From assembly GCF_009856625.1 (NCBI RefSeq), contig NZ_CP047241.1, positions 310,001 through 374,000 of the forward strand: a stretch of DNA of 64,000 nucleotides, written 5' to 3'. This DNA is from Aquitalea denitrificans (GTDB taxonomy: Bacteria > Pseudomonadota > Gammaproteobacteria > Burkholderiales > Chromobacteriaceae). The notes below the pieces were generated by a model that was not told the origin of the DNA, did no database searches, and saw only the letters and a program-made list of their open reading frames with translations. This document shows, one piece after another, positions 42,749-52,427 of the stretch; position 1 is the stretch's first letter; each line of letters opens with the position of its first letter. The position numbers were made by a program, and so were the translations under genes.

Positions 42749-42797
42749 CCGCCAGACATTAGCAGAGCGTTGCAGCGCGGGACTTGTTCTGGGTCAA
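42749..42797 (-). promoter_or_regulatory. FNR-dependent (class II) promoter of ubiUVT
   Basis: On the minus strand TTGACCCAGAACAA (42797-42784) matches 8 of 10 fixed bases of the FNR box TTGATNNNNATCAA. A -10 hexamer TAATGT lies at 42761-42756. The centres are 32 bases apart, exactly the class II geometry (box at -41.5), and this predicts a start site near 42749, 26 bases before the ubiU ATG. Confidence 0.68.
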
Positions 42798-42878
42798 GCG
42801 GCTGGATGGGGGGACGGGGGAGTAGGGAGTGGGGCGTTGCCGGGACGGCGCAGGCCGTCCCTCATCCGGGAATCCGGG

Positions 42879-43262
42879 TCAGAACGGCAGCACCAGCTTG
42901 GTCTTGGCCACCAGCACGATATACGCCACCACCAGCAGCGCGGCCAGCAAGGCGATGCTGCGTATCTGCTTGGTGCGTCCGCGTTTCAGCGCGATGGTGC
43001 CCAGCGCCACATAGGCCAGCAGGCCGGCTATCTTGGCCAGCAGCCACGGCGTTTGCAGCAGCGGCCAGCCGCCCACCACCACCAGCGTGATGCCCAGTAC
43101 CAGTAGCGCGCTATCAATCACATGCGGCAGGATGCGCAGCAGCTTGCTGGCCAGGATTTGCTGTTTGTCGGCCAGCATCAGCCCGCCACGCAGGGCGAAC
43201 AGGGTGATGGTGAGATAGGCCATGCCCATGTGTGCATGCTTGAGAATCTGATAAGTGTTCAT
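42879..43262 (-). CDS. SirB2-family membrane protein
   Basis: A 127-residue protein with four helices (HMGMAYLTITLFALRGGLML, VIDSALLVLGITLVVVGGWP, WLLAKIAGLLAYVALGTIAL, ALLAALLVVAYIVLVAKTKL) and the family N-terminus YQILKHAHMG. SirB2 proteins are widespread and unassigned; the Salmonella name came from an indirect effect on invasion genes. It is divergent from recC. Confidence 0.85.
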   Translation of the reverse strand: MNTYQILKHAHMGMAYLTITLFALRGGLMLADKQQILASKLLRILPHVIDSALLVLGITLVVVGGWPLLQTPWLLAKIAGLLAYVALGTIALKRGRTKQIRSIALLAALLVVAYIVLVAKTKLVLPF

Positions 43263-43355
43263 GCTTCTGCCTGCCGGTTATGCCTTCAGCATGGGGTGAT
43301 GAGGGCCAAAGGCTGATGGTACACTGAAGCCTTCGTTTCATCAGCGTTCCTGACC

Positions 43356-46300
43356 ATGCTTTTTCTCTATCAGTCCAATCGTCTGGAGCAATTGGGCCAG
43401 CTTTATGCCGCCATGTTGCAGGCACAGCCGCTGAGCGACCCGTTTGCCGCCGAAACGGTGATCGTGCAAAGCCGGGGCATGGGGCGCTGGATGACACTGG
43501 ACCTGGCGCAGCAATGCGGCATTGCCGCCAATACCGACTTTGTCTTGCCGGCTGCCTTTGCCTGGCGGCTGATGCAAAAGGCCATTCCCGGCTTGCCGCG
43601 CAAATCGTCATTCAGCCCGGAAGTGCTGAGCTGGCGCCTGATGGAACTGCTGCCCACCCTGCAAGGCGAGGTGTTTGCCCCCTTGCAGCGCTATGCCGCC
43701 GGTGGCGAGGCGGCTGCGTTCGAGCTGGCCGGCAAGGTGGCCGACATCTTCGACCAGTACCTGGTGTTCCGCCCGGACTGGATTCGCGCCTGGGAAGCCG
43801 GAGAGCGGCTGGATCTGGGCGATGACGAAGCCTGGCAGGCCGCGCTGTGGCAGCAATTGGCCGCGCAGGACCCTGGCCGCCACCGCGTACGCATGCTGGA
43901 CGAGTTCTTTGCCGCCTTGCGGCCGGAACACCTGCCGGAGCGCATCACCCTGTTTGGCATTGCCAGCCTGGCGCCGATGTATCTGGCGCTGATCAAGCGC
44001 CTGGCCGAACTCACCGATGTCTGCCTGTTCACCCTCAACCCCTGCGAAGCCTACTGGGGCGATATTGTCGATAACCGGCGCAAGCTCAAGCTGCGTGAAA
44101 AGGGCGATCTGTTCGCCACCGAAGGCCACCCGCTGCTGGCCTCGCTGGGCAAGCAGGGGCGCGACTTTTTCGAACTGATTGCCGCCGATGCCGAGCTGGA
44201 CGCCCGGCCCTTGTTTGCCGAACCGGCCGGTGACAGCCTGCTGGCCCGCTTGCAGCGCGACATCCTGCAGCTACAGATGCCGGGCGAGGATGGCCAGTGG
44301 CTGGCGGCGGATGACGGCTCGGTGGAGCTGCATGCCACCCACGGCCCGATGCGCGAACTGGAAGTACTGAAAGACCGCCTGCTGGCCATGCTGGCGGATG
44401 ACCCCTCGCTCAGCAGCGCCGACATTGCCGTGCTGACGCCGGACATCAACAGCTATGCACCGTATATCGACGCGGTGTTTGGCAAGCGCGACGATGCGCC
44501 CAGCCTGCCCTATGCCATTGCCGACCGGCAGGTGGAGCGCGAAGAGCCCTTGCTGGCCGCCATCGGCACACTGTTGCAGTTGCTGGATTCGCGCTTTGCT
44601 GCCGATCAGGTACTGGCCTTGCTGGACAGCCCGGCCCTGCTGCAACGCTTCGGCCTGCAAGCCGAAGACCTGCCCTTCATCCAGGACTGGGTGCGGCAGA
44701 GCGGCATCCGCTGGGGCCGCGATGCCGCCCACAAGGCAGCGCTGGGCCTGCCCGCCGATCCCTTGTTTACCTGGCGCTGGGGGCTGGACCGGCTGTTGTT
44801 GGGCAGCATCCTGCCTCCGGCGATGGCCGGGGACGATAGCGGCCTGTTTGCCGGCCTGCTGCCACAGGGCGGGGCCGGCGGACAACTGGGCGAGGTGCTG
44901 GCTCGCTTTGCCAGCTGCTATGCGGTGCTGGACGCGCTGGCCACTGGCTGGGCCATCCCCACCGATGCCGCTGGCTGGGCGGCACGCCTGCTGGAAGGCA
45001 TCGACCAGCTGTTTGCGGTAGATGATGAGGCGGAACTGGCGCTGGATGTGGTGCGCGACGCCCTGCAGGAACTGGTGGATGATGCCGCCATGGCCGGTTT
45101 CACCCAGCCCTTCAGCCTGCAGGTGCTGCGCGACTGGCTGCAGCGCAAGCTCACCGTGGCCTCACCGCTAGGTTTTTTGTCTGGCGGCATCACCTTCTGC
45201 GCCATGGTGCCGATGCGTTCCATCCCCTTCAAGGTGCTGTGCCTGATCGGCATGAACGATGGTGCGTATCCACGCGATGAGCGTCCAGTCAGCTTCGACC
45301 TGGTGGCACGTCACCCGCGCCGGGGCGACCGTTCGCGCCGCTTTGACGACCGCTACCTGTTCCTGGAAGCCATTCTGTCAGCCCGCCAGCGGCTGTATCT
45401 GTCTTATGTCGGCCTGTCCGCCCGCAATAACGAGCCGTTGCCGCCATCTGCACTGATTGCCGAACTGCTGGATTGCTTCCAGGCCATGTGTGGCGATGAG
45501 GCCGCGGGGCAACTGCTGGTACGCCATCCCTTGCAGCCCTTTTCACCGCGCAGCTATGACGGCAAGGATACGCAGCTGGCCAGTTTCGACCCCAGCTTTG
45601 CCTCCGCCCTGGCGGCACCGCCTGCTCAGCCGCAGCCGTTTGCCGGTGTCTTGCCGCTGGCTAAGACCAGCAGTGTGGTGCATGTAAATGACTTTATCCG
45701 TTTCTGGAAAAACCCACCGCGTGCCTGGCTGGCCGAGCGCCTGGCCATACGCCTGCATGGTGAGGCAGAAGAGCTGCCGGTGCGCGAACCCTTCAGTGTG
45801 GACCGGGACGCCAGCCGCACCATCCGTACCCAGTTGGTGGAACGCATGCTGGCTGGCAAGCCGGTAGTTCCTGTCCGGCAGCGGCTGGTCGGTGCCGGCT
45901 TGTTGCCACCGGCACAACTGGGGCTGGCCTGGCTGGACAGTGAAACCGCCAGCTCAGCGAGACTGGCGCACCGCCTGCCCGCGGTGCTGACCGAAACTAC
46001 CCTGCCACCGGTGCCAGTCAGCCTTACCTTGCATGGCACCACGCTGGCTGGTGAGCTGGGTGGCCTGCGGCCGGAAGGGCAGATCCGGCTGGTGATCGGC
46101 AAGATGAATGCAGCCGAACGACTGGAATGGTGGCTTGTGCACCTGCTGTTGTGCGCAACGCGTCCGGCTGGCATCGCCTGCCAATCAATATTGTATGACG
46201 ACAGCGGCCACTATCATCTGGATGATGAGCCGGATGCCACCATGCTGCTGGAAGCCTGGGTGGTGCGCTGGCAGCAGGGGCAGCAGCAGCCACTGCCATT

Positions 46301-46550
46301 TTTTGGCCGTACCAGCTGGGCTTATGCCGAGCAGCTGTACAAGCAGGAGGATGCCCCGCAACTGGCGCTAGAAAAGGCGCTGGACAAGTGGGACCCTAGC
46401 TTCGTCGCTGACTTTGCCACCCCGCAGGGTGAAGAACCGGTTAACCGGCTGGTGTTCCGTCATCTGGACCCGCTGGCAGATCCGCTGTTTGCCCAGCTGG
46501 CACAAACCCTGTTGCTGCCGCTGGTAGCCAGGCTGGAGGGGCAGGCATGA
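43356..46550 (+). CDS. recC: Exodeoxyribonuclease V gamma subunit, RecC
   Basis: The 1064-residue protein has the RecC helicase-like fold without catalytic motifs: LYQSNRLEQLGQLYAAMLQA, VIVQSRGMGRWMTLDLAQQC, MLFLY start, ITLFGIASLAPMYLALIKRL, and GVTFC-type region (SGGITFCAMVPMRSIPFKVL). RecC recognises Chi and holds RecB and RecD in the recombination/repair helicase-nuclease. Length is close to the 1122 residues of E. coli RecC. It overlaps recB by four bases. The ATG at 43356 has only weak ribosome pairing. Confidence 0.95.
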   Translation: MLFLYQSNRLEQLGQLYAAMLQAQPLSDPFAAETVIVQSRGMGRWMTLDLAQQCGIAANTDFVLPAAFAWRLMQKAIPGLPRKSSFSPEVLSWRLMELLPTLQGEVFAPLQRYAAGGEAAAFELAGKVADIFDQYLVFRPDWIRAWEAGERLDLGDDEAWQAALWQQLAAQDPGRHRVRMLDEFFAALRPEHLPERITLFGIASLAPMYLALIKRLAELTDVCLFTLNPCEAYWGDIVDNRRKLKLREKGDLFATEGHPLLASLGKQGRDFFELIAADAELDARPLFAEPAGDSLLARLQRDILQLQMPGEDGQWLAADDGSVELHATHGPMRELEVLKDRLLAMLADDPSLSSADIAVLTPDINSYAPYIDAVFGKRDDAPSLPYAIADRQVEREEPLLAAIGTLLQLLDSRFAADQVLALLDSPALLQRFGLQAEDLPFIQDWVRQSGIRWGRDAAHKAALGLPADPLFTWRWGLDRLLLGSILPPAMAGDDSGLFAGLLPQGGAGGQLGEVLARFASCYAVLDALATGWAIPTDAAGWAARLLEGIDQLFAVDDEAELALDVVRDALQELVDDAAMAGFTQPFSLQVLRDWLQRKLTVASPLGFLSGGITFCAMVPMRSIPFKVLCLIGMNDGAYPRDERPVSFDLVARHPRRGDRSRRFDDRYLFLEAILSARQRLYLSYVGLSARNNEPLPPSALIAELLDCFQAMCGDEAAGQLLVRHPLQPFSPRSYDGKDTQLASFDPSFASALAAPPAQPQPFAGVLPLAKTSSVVHVNDFIRFWKNPPRAWLAERLAIRLHGEAEELPVREPFSVDRDASRTIRTQLVERMLAGKPVVPVRQRLVGAGLLPPAQLGLAWLDSETASSARLAHRLPAVLTETTLPPVPVSLTLHGTTLAGELGGLRPEGQIRLVIGKMNAAERLEWWLVHLLLCATRPAGIACQSILYDDSGHYHLDDEPDATMLLEAWVVRWQQGQQQPLPFFGRTSWAYAEQLYKQEDAPQLALEKALDKWDPSFVADFATPQGEEPVNRLVFRHLDPLADPLFAQLAQTLLLPLVARLEGQA

Positions 46551-49500
46551 GTCTGCAAGCACTGGACGCACTCAACTGCCCGCTGGCGGGCGTCAACCTG
46601 ATCGAAGCCTCTGCCGGTACCGGCAAAACCTGGACCATCGCCGCGCTTTATCTGCGCCTATTGTTGGAGGACGTGGACAACGAAGCACCGCCCGGCATCG
46701 ACAGCCTGCTGGTGGTGACCTACACCAAGGCTGCCACCGCCGAACTGCGCGAGCGCCTGCGTCAGCAACTGAGTGACTTTCTTGCCGTGTTGCAGGGCGA
46801 GCCCACTTCCAACCCATTCCTACAGGCCCTGGCCGCCCGTTTTGTGGCGGGCAGCGGGCGTGATCTGGCGGTACAGCGGCTGCAGGCGGCCATCAGCGGC
46901 TTTGATGCCGCCGCCATCTACACCATCCATGGTTTCTGTCAGCGCGTGCTGACCGATGCCGCCTTTGAAAGCGGCCAAACCTTTGCTGCCGAGCTGGTCA
47001 GCGACGACGACCGCCTGCTGGTGGAGGTGGTGGATGATTTCTGGCGGCAGCGGGTGGTAACCAGCCCCTTGCTGTCGCAGGTACTGGCCGAAGCTGGCGA
47101 AACGCCGGATGGCTGGCTGACGGAGATCCGCCCCTGGCTGGCCAAGCCCTACCTGCAGCTGGTGCAGCCCTCTGCTCACGATCTGCAGCAGGCACTGCAG
47201 CTGGTGCAACAGCATTGGCACAGCCTGGCCGGCGATGCCCTCACCATCCAGACCGGTTGTGAGCTGCTGTTGGCGACGGAGGGCTTCAAGGCCACCAGCC
47301 ACAGCCCGGCCCAGCTTGAGCGCAGTCTGGCCGAGCTGCAGCAGTGGCTGGCCGAGCCGGACAGCCTGCCCATTGTCGGCAAGGACGCACTCAAGCAACT
47401 GACACGGCTGACCCCGGCCGCACTGGCCAAGGGCATGAAGAAAGGTTTTGTCGCGCCGGAACATGCGCTGTTCCAGCGCATCGGTGACTGGCTGGAGGCC
47501 TGGGACGGCTATCTGGCGCAGCTGCAATTGTCGCTGGCCGGGCTCAAGCTGGAGCTGATTGACTGGGTCAACCAGGAACTGGCCCGCCGCCGCAGCCAGG
47601 AGCGGGTGCGCAGCTTTGACGATCTGCTCACCGAACTGGGCAATGCGCTGGCCGACCCGGTTGGCGGGGCGCAACTGGCTGCCGCCGTGGCACGCAGCTT
47701 CCGCGTGGCGCTGATCGACGAATTCCAGGATACCGACCCCATCCAGTACGACATCTTCCGCCACTGCTTTGCCCTGCAACAGCGGCCACTGTTTCTGGTG
47801 GGCGACCCCAAGCAGGCCATTTACAGCTTCCGTGGTGCCGACATTTTTGCTTATCTGGATGCACGTGGCGATGCCCCGGCTGCACAGCAGTACTCACTGG
47901 ACACCAATCGCCGTTCCGATGCGCCGCTGGTGGCTGCCGTCAACCAGCTGTTCAGCCGCAGCCGGCCATTCCTGCTGGATGATATCGGCTACCAGCCGGT
48001 ACATGCTGCACCCAGCTCCGGTGCAGTGCTGGAGGTGGACGACGACGACGCAGCCTTCACCGTACTGTGGCAAGCGCCTGAGAGTGAAAAACCGCTGAAC
48101 AAGGACAGTGCCGCCCGCGCCAGCGCCCAGGGCTGCGCCCATGAAATTGCCCGCCTGCTGACCCTGGCCGCACAGGACCGGGCGGCCATCATCAAGACCG
48201 AACAGCGCCGCCCCTTGCGCGGGGGCGATATTGCCGTGCTGGTATCCACCCACCGTCAGGGCGACCAGATGCGCCAGGCACTGGCCGAGCGCGGTGTGCC
48301 CAGCGTGGCACTTACCCAGGAAAGCGTGTTTGCCAGCCGGGAAGCCGGCGAGATGCTGGCCCTGCTGCGCGCCTGGGCCGAACCGGCCAGCGAAAGCCGC
48401 CTGCGTATTGCGCTGGTTACCGAACTGTACGGCCTGGATGCAGCCCGGCTACTGGGCGATGTAGAAGACGAAGCCCGCTGGGAAGCCCGGCTGCTGGCCA
48501 ATGCTGCCGACCACCAGTATTGGCTGGAACATGGCTTCATGCGTGCCTGGCGGCAGTTCATGGCGCGCGAGCAGCTTGCCCTGCGCCTGCTGCCCTTGCC
48601 TGATGGCGAACGGCGGCTGACCAATCTGTCGCATCTGGCCGAGCTGCTGCAAAGCGAAAGTGACAGCCGCCACGGCATGGCCCCCTTGCTGGCCTGGCTG
48701 GAAGCCAGGGTTGCCCGCCCGGCAGGAGGCGAGGACGCCATGCTGCGGCTGGAGAGCGATGCCGCTCTGGTGAAAATCGTCACCATCCACACCTCCAAGG
48801 GTCTGCAATACCCGGTGGTGTTCTGCCCCTATCTGTGGGATGGCGCACTGGAGCGCCGTAATACCAGCTTCTGGCGCTATCGCGCTGAAGACAGGGCCAT
48901 GCTGGCTCCGGACGTACTGGCTGATGCCGCAGTGCGCCAGCAGGCCGGCAGTGAAATGCTGGCGGAAAAACTACGCCTGCTGTATGTGGCGCTGACGCGT
49001 GCCCAGCATCGGCAGTACCTGGCCTGGGGCTGGGTCAAGGACATGCAGACCGCAGCACTGTCCTGGTTGCTGCATGCGCAGGACTGTCCCGATCTGCCTG
49101 CCTTGCGTGAGCTGGATTTCAATGCCGCCCAGCTGGAAAGCCAATTGGCACAATGGCAGCAATCCCTGCCACAGGCGCTGACAGTGCGGGCGCTGCAGCA
49201 AAGCGTGAATCCACTGCCTCTGGCGCAGGAGGCAGAGCAGGACTATAGTGCGCGCCTGTTCTTGCGGACGGTTTACAGCCCGTGGCGTGTTGCCAGCTTT
49301 ACCTCACTCACCCATGGGCAGGCCAGCAAGGCCACGGAACGGCCAGACCATGACCGTAGCCAGATTGCATTGGCGGAGGAACAGGATGAGGTACCGCCGG
49401 CCGACAGCCCGTTTGCCTTTCCGCGTGGTGCACGGGCCGGTACTTGCCTGCATGCCATGTTCGAGAACATCGACTTCGGCATGAGCGATGCCGAACTGCA

Positions 49501-50110
49501 GGCCCCGGTGGCCGAACAATTGCGCCGGCACGGCTTTGCCGAGCAATGGCAAGCAGCGGCCATGCAATTGCTGCGCCAGACGCTGGATGCCGAGCTTGAC
49601 CCTGGCGTTCGCCTGTCCGCAGTAAGGCCGGGGCAACGGCTGGTGGAGATGGAATTCACCCTGCCGGTGCAGCAGCTGGATGTGGCCCGCCTGCGCGCGG
49701 TGCTGGCCGATCCCGCCTACGGCCTGGCCGAGCCCTTGCGCCAGGCGGCTGCCGGGCTGGATTTCTACACGGTGCATGGCTACCTCAAGGGTTTTATCGA
49801 CCTGGTATTCGAAGCCAGCGGCCAGTTTTATCTGGCGGATTACAAGTCCAATCACCTGGGTAACCATGCAGAGGACTACGCCCCGGCGGCGCTGCTGCAG
49901 TCGGTAGCGCGTGAGCATTACTATTTGCAATACCTGATTTACTGCGTGGCCCTGCAGCGTTATTTCACCGCCCGGGGTCAGGATTTTGCCAGTCGCTTTG
50001 CCGGTGTGCGCTATCTCTATCTACGCGGCATGGGTCAGCCAGGCATGGGGGTGTGGCACGACCGCCCCTCGGCCGGTTTGCTGGCAGCGCTGGATGCTTT
50101 GCTGTGTTGA
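46547..50110 (+). CDS. recB: Exodeoxyribonuclease V beta subunit, RecB
   Basis: This 1187-residue subunit has a UvrD-type helicase: Walker A EASAGTGKTWTIAALYLRLL near residue 20, VVTYTKAATAELRERLR, Walker B VALIDEFQDTDPIQYDIF, VGDPKQAIYSFRGADIFAYL, and TIHTSKGLQYPVVFCPYLW. A C-terminal nuclease domain carries FIDLVFEASGQFYLADYKSN (about residue 1098) with the catalytic Asp and Lys. It unwinds and cuts double-stranded ends. Start overlaps the recC stop; recD lies three genes further, not directly after. Confidence 0.96.
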   Translation: MSLQALDALNCPLAGVNLIEASAGTGKTWTIAALYLRLLLEDVDNEAPPGIDSLLVVTYTKAATAELRERLRQQLSDFLAVLQGEPTSNPFLQALAARFVAGSGRDLAVQRLQAAISGFDAAAIYTIHGFCQRVLTDAAFESGQTFAAELVSDDDRLLVEVVDDFWRQRVVTSPLLSQVLAEAGETPDGWLTEIRPWLAKPYLQLVQPSAHDLQQALQLVQQHWHSLAGDALTIQTGCELLLATEGFKATSHSPAQLERSLAELQQWLAEPDSLPIVGKDALKQLTRLTPAALAKGMKKGFVAPEHALFQRIGDWLEAWDGYLAQLQLSLAGLKLELIDWVNQELARRRSQERVRSFDDLLTELGNALADPVGGAQLAAAVARSFRVALIDEFQDTDPIQYDIFRHCFALQQRPLFLVGDPKQAIYSFRGADIFAYLDARGDAPAAQQYSLDTNRRSDAPLVAAVNQLFSRSRPFLLDDIGYQPVHAAPSSGAVLEVDDDDAAFTVLWQAPESEKPLNKDSAARASAQGCAHEIARLLTLAAQDRAAIIKTEQRRPLRGGDIAVLVSTHRQGDQMRQALAERGVPSVALTQESVFASREAGEMLALLRAWAEPASESRLRIALVTELYGLDAARLLGDVEDEARWEARLLANAADHQYWLEHGFMRAWRQFMAREQLALRLLPLPDGERRLTNLSHLAELLQSESDSRHGMAPLLAWLEARVARPAGGEDAMLRLESDAALVKIVTIHTSKGLQYPVVFCPYLWDGALERRNTSFWRYRAEDRAMLAPDVLADAAVRQQAGSEMLAEKLRLLYVALTRAQHRQYLAWGWVKDMQTAALSWLLHAQDCPDLPALRELDFNAAQLESQLAQWQQSLPQALTVRALQQSVNPLPLAQEAEQDYSARLFLRTVYSPWRVASFTSLTHGQASKATERPDHDRSQIALAEEQDEVPPADSPFAFPRGARAGTCLHAMFENIDFGMSDAELQAPVAEQLRRHGFAEQWQAAAMQLLRQTLDAELDPGVRLSAVRPGQRLVEMEFTLPVQQLDVARLRAVLADPAYGLAEPLRQAAAGLDFYTVHGYLKGFIDLVFEASGQFYLADYKSNHLGNHAEDYAPAALLQSVAREHYYLQYLIYCVALQRYFTARGQDFASRFAGVRYLYLRGMGQPGMGVWHDRPSAGLLAALDALLC

Positions 50111-50218
50111 GGATGCTGGGCATTGCCTTGCCATTGGCATAGAGTAGACTGCTAAAGATCAGACCTGCCCGGCGTGGCAGGATCGCATAATGGCTGCGGG
50201 TCAGCCCAGGAGACAGGA

Positions 50219-51703
50219 ATGTTTGAATCGGCAGAAATCGGCCATGCCATCGACAAGGACAGCTACCGCGAACAGGTACCGGTATTGCGTGAGGCGCTGC
50301 TGGATGTGCAGTACGACCTGAAAGAAAAGGCCGATTTTCCGGTGTTGATCCTGATCCACGGTTTTGACGGTGCTGGCCGTGGCGAAACCATGAACTTGAT
50401 CAACGAGTGGCTGGACCCGCGCCTGATCGACACCGTGGCCTTCTCCACGGCCAACGACGAAGAACGCGCCCGGCCCTGGATGTGGCGCTATTGGCAGAAA
50501 CTCCCGGCCAAGGGGCGTATCGGCATGTTTTTTGGCTCTTACTACTCGGATGCCCTGTTCGATCGGGTGTATGAGCAGATCGACCACGACGCCTTCGACC
50601 GTGAAATCTTCGACATCATGCGACTGGAACGCATGATCAGCCAGGATGGCGCGCTGATTCTCAAGTTCTGGTTCCACCTGACCAAGGACAAGCAGCGCAA
50701 GCGCCTGAAGGAGCTGGAAAAAGACCCGGCCACCCGCTGGCGCGTGACGGCCGACGACAAGGCCAATATGGAGCGCTACGACACCATACGCAAATATGGC
50801 GAGCACATGATCCGCCTGACCAACACGGCCTATGCGCCGTGGATCGTGGTGGATGGCGAGGATGCCAATTTCCGCAGCCTGACCGTGGGTCAGACCATCC
50901 TCAAGGCCATCCGCAACCGCATGAGCCAGAACGGCCATACGGCGGATGCCTCCGAAGCGCCGCCGCTGCTGGCACCGATCGACGACAAGGTGATTCTGGA
51001 CACGCTGCAGCTGGACCAGAAAATGGACAAGGTCGAGTACAAGAAGCGGCTGGCGGAACTGCAAGGCAGGCTAAACAGCCTGACTCGGGACGAGCGCTTT
51101 CGCAATCACTCGCTGGTGCTGGCCTTTGAGGGCAATGATGCCGCTGGCAAGGGCGGTACCATCCGCCGCATTACCCAGGCACTGGATGCCCGTAGCTACC
51201 GGGTGATTCCGGTTGCCGCCCCCACGGAGGAAGAGCGTGCCAAGCCCTGGTTGTGGCGTTTTTGGCGCCAGGTACCGGGCAAGGGCGGCATCACCATCTT
51301 CGACCGCACCTGGTATGGCCGCGTGCTGGTGGAGCGGGTGGAAGGTTTTGCCCGCGAACCGGACTGGATGCGTGCCTATTATGAAATCAATGACTTCGAG
51401 CACCAGCTTAGTGAAAACGGTGCCATCGTGCTCAAGTTCTGGTTGGCCATCAGTAATGAAGAACAGATGGCCCGCTTCAAATTGCGCGAAGAAACCGGTT
51501 TCAAACGCTTCAAGATTACCGAGGAAGACTGGCGCAACCGTGAAAAATGGGATGCCTACAAACTGGCGGTCAGCGACATGGTGGATCGCACCAGCACCAG
51601 CAAGGTGCCGTGGACGCTGGTGGAAGCCAACAACAAATATTACGCCCGCATCAAGGTGCTCAGCACCATCTGCGCCGCGCTGGAGGCCAGGCTTGGTGCG
51701 TAG
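50219..51703 (+). CDS. pap: Polyphosphate:AMP phosphotransferase (two-domain PPK2 class II)
   Basis: The 494-residue protein has two tandem PPK2 domains. The C-terminal one keeps the Walker A GNDAAGKGGTIRRITQ (about residue 305) and DRTWYGRVLVERVEGFA. The N-terminal one is altered (GFDGAGRGETMNL, Lys replaced by Arg, and FGSYYSDALFDRV lacking D-R-x-W). That asymmetry is known for PAP enzymes, where the second domain is catalytic. PAP makes ADP from AMP with polyphosphate as donor. Start ATG 50219 has CAGGAGACAGGA before it. It sits 108 bases after recB and overlaps the next gene. Confidence 0.94.
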   Translation: MFESAEIGHAIDKDSYREQVPVLREALLDVQYDLKEKADFPVLILIHGFDGAGRGETMNLINEWLDPRLIDTVAFSTANDEERARPWMWRYWQKLPAKGRIGMFFGSYYSDALFDRVYEQIDHDAFDREIFDIMRLERMISQDGALILKFWFHLTKDKQRKRLKELEKDPATRWRVTADDKANMERYDTIRKYGEHMIRLTNTAYAPWIVVDGEDANFRSLTVGQTILKAIRNRMSQNGHTADASEAPPLLAPIDDKVILDTLQLDQKMDKVEYKKRLAELQGRLNSLTRDERFRNHSLVLAFEGNDAAGKGGTIRRITQALDARSYRVIPVAAPTEEERAKPWLWRFWRQVPGKGGITIFDRTWYGRVLVERVEGFAREPDWMRAYYEINDFEHQLSENGAIVLKFWLAISNEEQMARFKLREETGFKRFKITEEDWRNREKWDAYKLAVSDMVDRTSTSKVPWTLVEANNKYYARIKVLSTICAALEARLGA

Positions 51704-52427
51704 TTTCCTGTTGCTGCTGTGCTGCCTGCTGCTGTCCCCGGCGCAGGCTGCCGAGGTGAATTTGCGGGCAGGCGTGGTCGTGGACAATGCCGGTCCCTAC
51801 AATTTCACGCCGGACAGCCCGATGGCTGGCATCTACCGCGAAGCGCTGGAGCAGATCGGCAAGCTCAGCGGCGTGCGTTTCGAGATCGAATACTATCCGG
51901 CGCTGCGAATCCAGCAGCTGTTTGAAATCGCAAGGCTGGATGTGGAGGTAGGGGTTAATCCCGCCTGGCGCAGTCTGTCGCCGGTGGGCGGTTTTTATAC
52001 CCAGCCCATCGGTACGCTGGACTACCAGCTGTGCACCCGCGCCGGCAGTAGCCGTGCCGCGCGCACGCTGGAGGATATGCATGGTCAGACAATTGGCCTG
52101 CTGCAAGGGCAGCCCTTGGTGGCATTCGAGCCCGACCTGCAGCGTAATGGTGTGCGCTACGAACTGTCGCAGGGTGAAAACGAGGCGCTGGGCAAGTTGC
52201 GGTTGGGCCGCTTGCAGGCCGTGGTGCTGGAGCGGCGGCAGATTGAACGGCTTGGCATGCTGCCGGAAGAGTTGCGCTGCGAACCGGGTGGCATGATCAG
52301 CGTGCAAGCGGTGATGCTACGGGTTCACCCGCAATATCGCCACTGGGTGCCGGCCCTTAACCGGGCCATTAGCCAGTTACAAGCCAATGGCAAGCTCAAG
52401 GCCATTTTCCAAAAGCCGCGCGGATGA
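51696..52427 (+). CDS. Periplasmic substrate-binding-like protein (SBP_bac_3 family), orphan
   Basis: A protein of about 243 residues with a signal peptide (LLLLCCLLLSPAQAAE) and a type II periplasmic-binding fold (SPMAGIYREALEQIGKLSGV, YPALRIQQLFEIARLDVEVG, AVMLRVHPQYRHWVPALNRA). Start is a GTG at 51696 (TTG at 51693 is possible) with GGAGG upstream, so it overlaps the pap gene by eight bases. It overlaps recD by four bases at its end. There is no ABC permease or ATPase beside it, and its position inside the rec operon is strange. It may act as a stand-alone sensor or binding protein. Confidence 0.82.
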   Translation: MRSFLLLLCCLLLSPAQAAEVNLRAGVVVDNAGPYNFTPDSPMAGIYREALEQIGKLSGVRFEIEYYPALRIQQLFEIARLDVEVGVNPAWRSLSPVGGFYTQPIGTLDYQLCTRAGSSRAARTLEDMHGQTIGLLQGQPLVAFEPDLQRNGVRYELSQGENEALGKLRLGRLQAVVLERRQIERLGMLPEELRCEPGGMISVQAVMLRVHPQYRHWVPALNRAISQLQANGKLKAIFQKPRG

